Shown piece by piece: positions 46,639 through 58,400 of a stretch of DNA of 64,000 nt. Position 1 is the stretch's first letter, and each line of letters opens with the position of its first letter. The DNA comes from Todiramphus chloris collaris (Eukaryota; Chordata; Aves; Coraciiformes; Alcedinidae). The notes under the pieces are model-generated. The model was not told the origin of the DNA. It did not search any database and worked only from the letters and a program-made list of their open reading frames with translations. The position numbers were made by a program, and so were the translations under genes. The stretch is from the NCBI GenBank assembly GCA_025345505.1, contig JANVCC010000011.1, positions 11,755,749 to 11,819,748 on the forward strand, given 5' to 3'.

Positions 46639-48728
46639 ATTATTCATCTCATCTTATATCACTTCACATAAGAAACACTGGCAAAAGATTCATTTATGAT
46701 ACACAGCCTAAGAATTGAAGGTAAAATGAACTAGCTCCATTATTCTGGGATCCTTCCATATATTTCAAATGGATTTAGTTTGAAGCAGAGCAAGTGACAA
46801 ACTCCACATATAATTTAAATCATAGTAAGTGTGGTGTAATACCATGTGTGATGAAATGTTAAGGCACAGTAGGGAAGAGGGACAATCTATGCAGTCTATG
46901 TTGAACCTTATTCTGCAAGCTTCTGCTACATAACAACACTCCATGACTGCAAGATTTTTTCAGTTTTAATACAAACAAGATGACACAATGATAGAGAAGG
47001 AAAACAGCTGTCTTTCTTTTCTCCTGGGCCTAATTATAACAGCAGGTGAAACAATATTAGGGGCTCAGCTCTAATTTGGTAAGTGAAAAATACCTACCTA
47101 CACAGCTCTTTTATTTATGAGGGGTGGCAGAGTTGAAAGGAAACCCTGATGTAAAAAATAGCAAGGAATTTTGTGAGCAACAACAGAAAAAAGTAATTGT
47201 GCATGCAGTGTTTTATTATGTGTGAATAGGAAACCGATACCTGGTTTGATATTGATTTTCCTCTACACAACATGCTGTTATTTACAATAGTGGATGTATT
47301 TTTCCCAGAGATTCAGTACTGCATGATTTATGCTGTGTCTCAATCAAACATTATATTATGTAAGGCACCAGCTGAGTCCTGAGATGAGTTGGCTGCCAAA
47401 TATCATATTAAAAAGCTATTGTCTCATAATGAATCAACAGGCTTTGAAGTAATTAAGTCCCTCATTGTTTAGTTTAATACAAGCTATTTCAGAACGTAAT
47501 AAAACATATTTTGGAAGTGAGACATATTAGGCCCCATTATAACTGCATTTAGCTTCTTTCAGTCACCAGCAAGGCACAACTGTCAGTCTAATGACATTTG
47601 TAACAATGCATATTTATTTCATTTAGTGAGTAAGAGCTAGTGAGGCCTATTCTGTATGCCAGTCATTTGTATTTGTAACCTAAAACTGAAATTTGCTTTT
47701 GTTCAACAGCATAGATGCTTCTTATCATCATTAACTACTTGTTGGTTCTCCTGTGCTGCCACAACTGTGCAGACTCCTGGACAGTTAAGAACATCTCAGG
47801 ACTGGGGCCATGGTGTGAATTGGTACAGAATAAAAATTCTTCCCCAAAAGAGAACTTGCTCTATATAAAGACATTTATAAACACTGTGTTTATGAGTGAG
47901 GTAACACTTCAGTGTCAAACGATGAGAGGCAAGGCCTGGCCAGCAGGCACGCTAGGGAATAGACACAGTAGGCAGACACTGCGTATTTCTCCTTCTGGTG
48001 AAGGTGCTTACACCAGACTGTAGCTCATATGACACTTCTTTATTCTCTTGAGACAGCAACATGTACAGAATGACAGTTTGGATGGTTAAGAATTTTTTTT
48101 TGCTGAGGAAAAGCACTATTAATTTTTCATTTACAGTTGCAATGTATTTACAGTAGAAAAGACAAGGTCAAAGAGTAGTACCTTAATCTGGGACCACAGT
48201 GCTGAATGTGTGATAATCCTTAGCTGCAAGAAATAAAGCATTCCACAGTCTTGCACCAAGGTGATAGAAGGTATAAAACTCTTAGACAGAATGTCTGTAC
48301 TGGAGCTTCAAAGACTGCCTTAGGTATCTTCAGATTTGTCTATGAGTGCTCCACAGGCATGGGTAGACTTTGATCTAAACTCAATATTCTCTGTGTGGCC
48401 AGCTTTGACCTGCTCTTGGCTACCTCCACTGAGAATGTCACCTGCTGTTGCAGTCTGTAATTGCTAGAAGCTCCTACACGTATAAGCACTCATGTATTGG
48501 TTGAACACATCACTGCAGTCTTCTAAATGAGCCACCAGCTAGCCAGAATAAGTGTGTATATATATATATGCTGTCTGCATGCTTATCATGCCTCAAACCC
48601 AGACCAGGTGACCAGTTTATCTACAGCCACCAAACATGATAGACAAAATGAAAATTGATATTTGCAGGCTCGCACACTCAGGAGAAAGGTAGAGTTAGCC
48701 ATTGGTACTCCTTCTCCAGCAAAATGGG
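46639..48728. other. Unique AT-rich non-coding DNA
   Basis: No gene or transposon recognised. The part at about 47340-47620 is notably even in composition and rich in TAAT/ATTA cores (cataatgaatca, gtaattaag, tagtttaatac). It may be conserved non-coding DNA. A (TG/TA)n run lies at 48551-48570. Confidence 0.45.
48551..48570. repeat. (TG)n(TA)n short microsatellite
   Basis: gtgtgta followed by about seven TA units. Confidence 0.85.
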
Positions 48729-49034
48729 AATTGGAAGGGAACTCAAGAGATCATCTAGTCCAACCCCTCTGCTAAAGCAGGTTCACCTAGAGCAGGTTGC
48801 ACAGGGTTGTATCCAGGTGAGTTTTGAAAGTCTCCAGAGAAAGCAACTCCACAACCTCTCTGGGCAGTCTGTTCCAGTGCTCCCTCACCCTCACTGGAAA
48901 GAAGTTTCTCCAGGATCTGAGGTTCCTTAGCAGTAAAGACTGAAGCAAAGAAGCTATTCATCAACTCCACCTTCTCTGTATCCTCCACCACCAGGGGACA
49001 CACCTCATTCACTAGTGGGCCTACATTTTCCCTT
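48729..49034 (-). mobile_element. Internally deleted CR1 LINE, minus strand
   Basis: The left part is the complemented CR1 3' end (aattggaagggaactcaag, gatcatctagtccaacccct, agagcaggttgcacaggg, caacctctctgggcagtctg, ctccctcaccctcactggaa). Close to 48918 it switches directly to the segment upstream of the reverse transcriptase (ttccttagcagtaaagactg, aagcaaagaagctattcatc, cctcattcactagtgggcc). The minus-strand frame (48755-49012) shows the CR1 pre-RT series NEV…VVEDTEKVE…NSFFASVFTAKE in frame, after which the frame departs from ORF2. Essentially the entire reverse-transcriptase domain is deleted between the two parts. Confidence 0.88.
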
Positions 49035-49720
49035 CAGGGCAGTTATGAGTTTTGAAATAGCTGTATACAGTCAAGTAGCAAGCGTGCAGAGACTTGAGTG
49101 TTCTCACTTCAGCACACATAGGCACAAGCTAAGTTTCTTTGGTAAATTTTTAATGCTGTAATCTACATGCAACAATTGGAACACTGTTCAATGATGTCAA
49201 ATTTTTCCCGTAAACAAGCAAAACTTTTATAATTGTGTGACAAAACCAAGTATTTTAAAGTGACAGTCAATGTTCTTGCAGGATGTGCTGATTTTCACAT
49301 AAAAGGGGGAAATGAACAGACTTGTACCACCGGCTTTCCAGCGTTTTAAATAAAAATCAAGAAATAAGAAAACATAACACCCCTGGGGGGAAACAAAGTT
49401 CAACTCTTTATATAAAGTGAACTAGTACAGAAGATTCCAGAAGAAGATGTATCGTGGAAGAAAAGCCAAAGTAAGAGTCAAAACATAAACATGCTTTGAT
49501 TTCTTAGACTGAGTGCTTCTTTGCTCTCTGGGGTAGAATAAAATGCCTGAAGGTTTCTCTGTTAGTGCTTGAAGATCAGTTTCTCCATTATTTCCAGATT
49601 TCACACACCAATTTCATCTTGTTGTTTTAAAATCACAGAATGTGATAATCGCAGATATCCTGACTGATTATAAAAAACAGTCCCTAGGTATTGCAGAAAA
49701 ATACATCCAACACAACAAAC

Positions 49721-49748
49721 TGTATATGTGTGTATATATATATATATG
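49721..49748. repeat. (TG)n(TA)n microsatellite
   Basis: tgtatatgtgtgta followed by a TA run, about 28 bases in total. Confidence 0.88.
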
Positions 49749-51291
49749 AAAAAGAAAGAACCACAAAACTATTTTTGTGCTTATAATGAATTCTTGCAAA
49801 CTCCTCCCCTCTACTGTCTTTACCAGCTCAGGCACATGAATTTTTAAGGCAGTATGCACTTAAACCCAAGACTTTTGGCTATATGTCACAATTCCAAAAC
49901 TTAGAAATGTTATGGAGAAAGAACTGTCAGAATCTTTTTCCTAGCTCACTGCATCATTCCCCACGTTATTCTGCTGAAAGCAACACAGCAGTGCTTGATA
50001 TATGGGTATAAAACAAAGGAACCTTAAATGTGCTTAGCTAAATAAACTACTATAACTTAAATCTTCAGCATTAAGCTTCACTCAGCGCTTATCCAGGACA
50101 CCACAGAAATACGTGTTTGTAGCAGAATCTTCCCTTTGATTGATGTCCTACATTTCTTCCAGTTTCAGTACAGGGCATATTAAGGGAGATGTCACTCCCT
50201 TGAGAGCATGCCAGGGGTCTAGCCTAGACACATCAGGCACAAGCCAGTTTTCAGTGAGGAAACTTCTTACTCCCACCATATACAAATTATATAAAGCAGA
50301 GTTTTAATATTCTGCTGATTCTTAATTGTTGAACAGGATTCTGTGACTAGGAACTGTGGTTCATACACAGGACTGGGTGCACTGATCATCAAGGTCTCAT
50401 CCTTTGCAATGAGAATCAAAAAAGTCATCCTAGTTTCACAGTCAACTAAACAGCAGTTCTGTGCTATATACATACCAGTCACCCAAGATTATAATCTGAT
50501 TACACCAGTTTGTATGATACCCTATTGATCCTGGCTAATTAAAAAAAAATGATAGACAGCTCAGCTACATTCATTAGGTATGCTCAGTGTGTGCTTAATT
50601 TTGAGGAACCGGTTTAGATTGTGAACCCACTGGTGTAACATATGCCTGTCCCAACTCTTCCTTTGATAGGTGATGGCAGTACAGCTGTGGACTCTGCCCT
50701 CAAACCCACTTCTATGAGCCATTGAATGGTAGGAGCAAGCATAAGGTTAAAGTGGAGCCACCTGGAGTCCCTTGTGCAGAGACAGACATCCTAGATTTCT
50801 GCTTGCAGCTGAGGATCAGAGTGGGTGGGGAGAGATAGAGAGATGGTCTATGTTATGTGATGAACATATGATGTATTGGATGTACATATCCTCCTCCACA
50901 TTCCCCTACCATCATTTCTCTGTCTGCATCCACTCCTGCAGCTTCATCAACATAAACAAGATGAAAGCTCCTCTTCCAACCACGGAATGAAATCTCATCT
51001 CTGTATAGAATCAAATTTAACTCAGCTTTTTACAATACCTGTAGTTTAAGAACCTACTTTGCATATTTTGAATAACAGCATGACAGTTTAATGGTTTATT
51101 GTTGTTTCAGGTCATAAAGCATAATTTTAAAGTGAAATTTTATTTGGAATATTAAAACTCAACAAATTTTTCACTGGGGAAAGAGTAGATTTTAATTTCA
51201 ATTAGCCATTAACACTGCTGACATTAGCATTTTGTTCACTGTGGGTTATTTTGCAGTTCCTTGCTTATTAGCCTGTGATTGTAATCTCTCC

Positions 51292-51309
51292 AAGCAAATA
51301 TATTTGCTT
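51292..51309. promoter_or_regulatory. 18-bp perfect palindrome resembling a paired POU-type site
   Basis: aagcaaatatatttgctt is exactly self-complementary. Each half (aagcaaat) differs by one base from the POU octamer ATGCAAAT. It lies in a transposon-free stretch rich in homeodomain cores, so a dimeric transcription-factor site is possible. That function is inference from sequence alone. Confidence 0.35.
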
Positions 51310-54223
51310 ATGTCAGATTTACTGTAATTTTTACCTTTTATGAGACAAAACAGGGTTATATCAAAGACTAGTAGGAAATCTTTTTTCCCACTCTGCAAAC
51401 CCAGAAAATTTCATACTGTTCTGTAGTACTGCTAGAACAATGCTCTGGAGAGGTGTGAGGTGGCTTTGAGTCAATTATGCTAATTGTTTCTGTATTTTGC
51501 TAAGCTACTGCTCTCTTCAGTTGCAATTAACATGACATCTGGCAAAGCACTGGGCTGGAACATTGATTATTCTAATGTTTCTCATTAGTAATCATTAATA
51601 ACAAATGAATAATTCAACTGATTATCAATTAACCTCTGGCTAAAGTTTGCGACACTATATATCCTCTGTAGGGACTCACAGTGTGTACTGTTTAACTTGC
51701 TCTGATGTTCACTTCATCTCCCTTAGAAAAAAAAAAAAAAGGTATTTAATTTTACTCTGAAGATGTATAATGTGTACCTTGTGTTTCAGGAGCGTAACAG
51801 TCAATGTACTCTATTCATTGAGACTGAATTTGTATTCTATTTACATATAACCATTGTGTGATTTCTCAATCCTGAGTGTTTACTCATATGAGGATATAGT
51901 TCTGTACTTGGGTGGGCGTGGCTACATAGACCAGAATAAAAGAAGATTAGGAAGGAACACTTATTTGTTACCTGTAACACCTTCCCTGGGAAACTCTAGA
52001 TCTGGTGAAACATGCTATGGCTTTGTCCTTGATATGAGGCTCAGTCAAACACATTTTGTGAAAAACGATATAATTTCCTGTTGTCATATGTATATAACAA
52101 TTAGGACTGCAGAAATATCATAGTGATACAAACTGCTTGTTTCTTAGGAGTAAAATGTAACCAGGATATATCTGCAAGGGCTAAATACAGTGGAAGGGAA
52201 AAAACCAGGAAAGCTGATTTGTGATTTATCACAAGACAACAGCAGCAGTAGAGAAATAAATAAATAATTATTTTGGGGTGTCACTACAAAATCTTACCAT
52301 ATTTGATAATGAATGTGAGAAGCAGAGATACTCCTGATTATTAAACCTTCCATGAATCTTATGAACAGCTGTATACCTACTCACATATTTATTCTTACGT
52401 TTTCCTGTCTAGATTTTGGAGCTTGTACTTCATGGAGTAAAGAACAGTATTTCATAACTCACATATGTCCAACTGCTTACACAATCAGACCCCAGCTTTC
52501 ATCTCTTTCTCATGTTAAAGATGACCTTCAGGAATGGTGATGGTCACCTGGGAAGACAGATATGGAGTTAGAGAGTGTACTGACTGTACCAGTGAACACT
52601 TGGGGCACATCAAAGCAACTTAAAGACTGATCTGCCTTCTGTCAATCTAAGATCAATCTATGTGAGCCCAAGTCTGTGTCACATGATAATGGCCACTATA
52701 AGCTGTTCCTCTTGCTCTAAGGGATTGTAGGAGTTCAGAGTATTCCCAGGTGTACCCTTCACATTGGTTTCAGGAAGGATTCTTGACATGGGAAAGGCTT
52801 TTCTAATGTTAGTCCAGTACCCACGTATTATACCAAATTATTATTTTAGACATAGATATTATAGCTTTTAAGTAGTTTTGAAAAGGGAGAACAAGTCTGA
52901 ATCTTTATTCAGAATCTAAATGTTGAAGCTGTGAAGATAGATGACAGAGAGTAATACAGAGTTTTTAAGTTGCTATGACCCTATGCACTTATTTTATTGA
53001 AATAGTTAATTAAAAAAAAAGACAATATTAATGAGGTCTATTTTCCTCAAGAAGGGAGATTTTTTTCCTCAGAACCCATTCATTTATAAATATAGGTGAA
53101 TTTTTTTTTTCTTTTTCTGTTAAGTGTTAGTATTCTCTCACATCATTTCTTTAAAACAGGAGTTTATCCAGTTTATGTGGAAGTGGTTTTTATTTAAAAC
53201 TACTCATTCATTAATTTACATGAGGTATTTTAGTCTGTAGAACTTTTATGAAGAATCTGTTAAACCCAGTGCTGACATTTGATTAACCACTTGTTTTTAA
53301 CAAGAATATTGGTTAATTCTGTCAATGTGAGAATGGATCTGGTCAAATATCAATGACTTTGCTGGTGCAAGAAACTCATATCTTTTAATGATCAAAGGAC
53401 AGAAACAAGTATACCTGAAATCCCATTAATTCCATCCTAAAGCAGGCATATAATGAGTCAAATGTAGTCAAAGGGGTCATTCTGTAAAAGATTTTATTTT
53501 CTTCTTTCTACAGGAATTTTAAGATGTACCCCAAATAGATTTACAGTTAGTTGATGTTGCTAGTATGCAACTGGATAACAGTATCTCTAATTGGGCAGAT
53601 GGTGAATAAGTTTTAGTATCTGCTTTTAAACAGACTGAGTTCAGTAGGCCAGATTGTCCAAATGCTATTATATATGAATAGAAATGACCGTGCCCTATTT
53701 TGAAATAGTCTAAGTGACTACAGAGCATACAAAGTAGAAGATCTGGCACACTCTTTCTATTCATATATCTCTTCTTCTGCTCAGGCAGCTTGTCGTCATT
53801 TTGATTCATTGCTTTCAGTAAACTTCAGTATTTCAATCTTTGTAGTCACCCCAGGAATACAACTCGGGCTGTCTTCAGTTGCATGTTTAATGTGAAGGAC
53901 TTAGCAGGATGCCATGCATCGTTACAATGACATGAGACCCTCCAGAAATGTAAAGTGATGTGTTTTGCTTGCAGACATGGTTAAAGAGACTACAACTGTC
54001 AGATAAAGCGCAAAAAAAAGGAGCAATATAAGAACAGTCACCTTGTTCGTGTCTCCAAGAGATGTTTAAACAGAAAAAATATTGTTGATCTTGTGAAAGG
54101 AATTTGGTTATTTCTTTACGGCTTTGAGGAATGGATTGACTAAAGGTCTATATCAAGGCAGCACTGAGAATATGATGGGGAACACTCAAATGTAGGATTT
54201 ATCTTTTTCTTTTCTTATCCTTA

Positions 54224-54250
54224 CCCCCCCCCCCCCCCCCCGCCCCCCCC
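54224..54250. repeat. C-homopolymer run (C17-G-C9)
   Basis: A nearly uninterrupted C-run of about 27 bases with a single G. The opposite strand is a G-run able to form G-quadruplex structure, and read or assembly length errors are likely here. Confidence 0.9.
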
Positions 54251-54704
54251 AACATTCTTCTTTAACTCCCAAACCCAAGGTTCTGAGAGAGACTTGTTCC
54301 TTTATTTCGGTTCTTCCTGCTATTACATCTATTTTCCCCTTACTGTGGAGCTGAGAACAGGAAATAGGAGAATTAGCACAGGTCCCATAATATAGAACTA
54401 TTAAATCTGAGTTAATGCAAACCCCAAGACTCAGCAAAATGAACAGTAAACAGAGCTTCCTGCCAGAAGCCCAAACCTCAACTTTTAGCTGAAGCAAAGG
54501 TAAATAGCTACCATCCCACGACTCAAAGTTAAAAGCAAAATGCTCAGTACTGTTGTACTTTTATGTAGGTGTTGTATGCAAGATATTAATGATATTCATG
54601 AACTGGACAAGAAATAAATAACTCTGTAACATTAAGGAGTAATTTTTGAATGAAGGTAACACATAAAAGATGTAGTATCAGAAAAGTCCTGTAAGATTAT
54701 CTTT

Positions 54705-54862
54705 CATAGAATCATGGAATTAAAGAACAGTTTGGTTTGCAAAAGGGTCTCGAAGATCGTCTAGTTCCAAATCCCCTGCCATGGGCAGGGCTACTTCTCA
54801 CTGGACCAGTGCTCAAAGTCCCATCCAACCTGGCCTTGAACACTTCCAGGGATGGGGCATAT
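54705..54862 (-). mobile_element. CR1 LINE 3' fragment, minus strand (degraded)
   Basis: Opens with catagaatcatggaattaaa, then gatcgtctagttccaaatcc, ctgccatgggcagggctac and ccatccaacctggccttgaa, ending near cacttccagggatggggc. More diverged than the copies at 26298 and 46226. The residual minus-strand frame contains SLEVFKARLDGTL, the CR1 ORF2 C-terminus. Confidence 0.88.
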
Positions 54863-55049
54863 GGTTCTTTCTGAAAACATTGATACAAAGCTTCAATATA
54901 TGTATTGTATGGGACATACAATTACAAAAACTCAAGTAACATAAAACCTGATTAAATCATTTATCCTCACACTGATGCAGAAGGTTAAGGTATTAATTGG
55001 AGCCTCAAGAGGCCATTGTACTGGCTCTGTAAAGGGATAAGTGTTTTGG

Positions 55050-55438
55050 TGTAGTGTGCAGGGATGGACTCCGACAGCACAGCCAATATGGTTGTAATCA
55101 GAAGTCACTTTATTAAGTGCAACAGGCTATATTTATACATGAGACAATACTGATCATGCACCCAGGTCACTTCTTATTGGCCCCACACTCAAACCCAGAC
55201 TCTGTCCATGTGCACTTCAAACACTTTTAATTAGCTGGCGATTCTTTTGGGTTTCTTCCTTCAGCACCCTGTTTTTCTCCTCTTATCCTCCTGTTTTTCC
55301 AGGTGCTTCTGCATTTCTCATCCTTAGCCTTATCTCCTAAAGGTCGGGGCAGTGTTGGCTGTTTATCGGCCTTGCAGGCCTTAGCATAACTACTTGTATC
55401 TAACAACTATTTCTGTCCTACTCTTATCGATCCCTACA
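55050..55438 (-). mobile_element. Solo LTR (ERVK/class II-like), minus strand, with 6-bp target duplication
   Basis: Read on the plus strand the element is TGTAGTGTGCAGGG…GATCCCTACA, 389 bp, with matching inverted ends TGTAG/CTACA. It is flanked by ttttgg (55044-55049) and ttttgt (55439-55444), five of six bases identical, the duplication length of class II ERVs. On the minus strand a TATAAATA box (complement at 55130-55137) is followed closely by an AATAAA signal (complement at 55109-55114), the compact promoter/poly(A) layout of such LTRs. No internal viral sequence remains, so it is a solo LTR. Confidence 0.85.
55109..55137 (-). promoter_or_regulatory. TATA box and AATAAA signal of the minus-strand LTR
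   Basis: TATAAATA (minus strand, 55137-55130) precedes AATAAA (55114-55109) by about 16 bases. The close spacing implies a short R region. Confidence 0.65.
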
Positions 55439-58400
55439 TTTTGTAAATTATATAGAAGATTATAAAGGAGAATCACATTGTACTTAATGATTCTTCAGCT
55501 TCAGTGACCAGATGTTTACTCAGCATCTGGGTCTTTCCACTGGAGTTGGGAGTCAGGTTATGTGCTTTTCCCTGTGCTCTCACCACCATATGTGCTGAAC
55601 CAGGAGACTCTGCTTGTAGGGTCTTCTTAGGCTTTGCTTCCCTGACTTCTAGATTATTTTGACTTATTTTATTTTCAATGATTATACTATAAATCATGAT
55701 CTTAAATCTTAAATCCACTCTGTATCTTAAGTCCAGTATATCCTGGCCTGTGTTCTGCCAAAATGAGTAGATAGTACTGTCTTTAATGTTTTCTAAAAAG
55801 GTTGGTTAATATATAAATTATTACAGTACTTTACAGCAGCAGTAAAGAAAAAAAAAAGGAATGCTTTCTTTTCTTTTCTTATTTGTTACTTCACAAATTT
55901 TTGTTGTTCTTTTCTAATAGCAATGACCATAAGATTACATAAACCAAGTTCCCCACAGTTTCAGATTTTTTAACTTCATTCAACTGTCATACAGCAGTAG
56001 AGATGTATTAACACTGTTACTACCTTAAACCTATTCATTCCATCTGAATGAACATATCATGACTGCATGAAGTATTTTGTTTCTTCTGGACTCTATCAAA
56101 GGATGTCCATGTGTTCGGGGATTTTCATGCACATAAAGTTAGGGGACACATAGAACCTCTTTTTTTCGATAGGTTCCCTTCTTTAATACTCATTGGTCTC
56201 CCATTAAAATAACATCTAGAATAAAAGTTGCATTTTTTCAAAACAGTTCACAGCATGATGTAGTTATATTTGCAAAGTTATGTTGTTAATATTATAAAGT
56301 CACACACTGCAGAGAGGTGCTTTAGTGTTAGAAGAGCAGTGTAAAGGAATGGTATGCCTTCCTGAGGCATGGCATCAGAAATAGCATGTGAAAATAGGGA
56401 ATTCAAACTCCATTAGATCTTTTTACAGTTATGACACAGATGACTGATGAAATTTAAAATAGCAGACCTTATACAGGCATATTTAGAGGGATTTAAAACA
56501 TTTTCCAGATTCTTACTTTCTTTTATCTAGAGCCTCCTTATACATGTAAATTCTCCTCTTCTAGGCTTGATAGAGTAGCTCTACAGAGGACTAAATAATT
56601 GGAAGGATATCCAGTCTATGAATTTGGTCTCATCACTAACGTTTAAATTCTCCACTTCCTTCTGCCACTTCCTCTTCTCCACTCTGTGCTTTTCCAAAGG
56701 GTTAAGTTTTACCATTTATAACACTTAAATTACATCTATTTCCCATTATGAAACTGATCTGATAAATATCCTTTTTTTCAACAGACCTTAATGTATGACC
56801 ACAAGTGCCCTGCAGCACATAGTGTGTGCTATTCTTAGTACTCATTGACATTGTAATGGCACATAGGCAGTGCATAATTATGCTGTGGTGGGAACTAACG
56901 AATCTATGCTATGCATCAACACCGTATATCACGTTCATGATGAATGTTCCTGGGCCATGCCTGGTCTCATGGAGTGGCAGTCAATTATGTAGCTTTGTAA
57001 AGGGATGTTGCAGGAGAAAGCAGGTCTTCCTGCCCTGCATCAGAGCCCTCCCATCCATGTGAATAAAATGAGAATAGGTGGTGATATGGGACTTAAGGCT
57101 ATTAAACTGCAAAAATAATATAATTAAAAACCCCTATATATTTAATCCCACTTGTCAGTGGGAAAATAACAGATTTATAAGATACCTAAAGGAAGCAAAA
57201 CGTGGAAGAGAAAAATAGTATATTCTAGCTTGTCTGTCGGTGCATATTTGACCTTGCTTTCAACGTCACTTTTACAAGGACCGAAATTGAGTGCAGATGA
57301 CTTTCACTGCTTTTATTTCAATGAGACAGAGCTGCAGTGAGCTCACGGCTGCAGAATCTAGTGTATGAGTAAACAGCAAAACAATGAAATTATTACAGAG
57401 GGCAAAGGGGTCCCTCCTAAACTCTTGTCCCTGAGGAGTAAAAGCCACACAAATAATACTGGTAGCAGTACTCCTGATTTATGATTTGGAACTGACTAAA
57501 GAAGTATTTGTAGTTAATGCTTGAAATTTGCTTGTTTAATTGTCTGGTTCCATTTCCCACTTATGACAGCTGGAATAATGCTTATCAATTTACTATGATA
57601 TTGATGGCAATCTTTTGTAATGTCTTGTTTGTTTCACAGCTTTATTAATATTTCTACACTAACTGTACTTATTATCACCCATATATTACACCAGTCAAGT
57701 ACATTCATACCTCAAGAATTCAGTTAATCCTGGGGAAAAAGGAAAATAAAAAAAACGGAAACAGCAATGGACCCATATACCTACATATATCTAGTGAAAT
57801 ATTGGCATGAATTAGGGGGAAAAAAAAAAAAAAAAAAGGTCTTTCTTTGAAATGAATGACAAAGACTTCAGAATAGCAAAATTAGGAACTTCCATTAAAA
57901 ATCTGCTATAACTATCCAGTATTTGCCAGAAGATGTTCTATTTATGCTAATAGTTTCCTGCCCTGTATATACAAGATACTGTCAGCAAATTTATCTTTAC
58001 ATGCATTAAGAGCAACCATATTTTGTGTATCTGTAACATGATGAGTCATTCTAGCATAAATCAATAAAAACACTGTAATAGTTCATCACATTGATTAATT
58101 ACATGCAGTATTATGCAGAAAGTGGTGACTTTTTCAATTATTTGATTCTATGAAGAAAATTATTGAATGCTTAGAGAACCTGTCAATCTGAGAGTTTATG
58201 TGGGCATAAAAATAAGAAGTGGAAGAGTCACAGTGGATGCTGAAATTACTAGTATTACATATAATTAAGACAGTGAAATAAGCTACTGGGGAAGCAGACA
58301 AAAATGGAGTAATTATATTTTTCCCAGGTTGTAGCATTAAAATATTTTGAAAACTGCAGCTACAGTTGTGTCCTGAAATGACCATGCACTCAATGGAAAG

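Larger units (their letters stand above)
49035..54704. other. Unique AT-rich DNA with candidate conserved non-coding segment
   Basis: No gene or transposon recognised. Contains (TG/TA)n at 49721-49748, A14 at 51727-51740, a (TAAA)n run at about 52252-52270 and a C-run at 54224-54250. The interval 51020-51660 is transposon-free and dense in ATTA/TAAT cores and contains an 18-bp palindrome; it may be regulatory. Confidence 0.45.
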
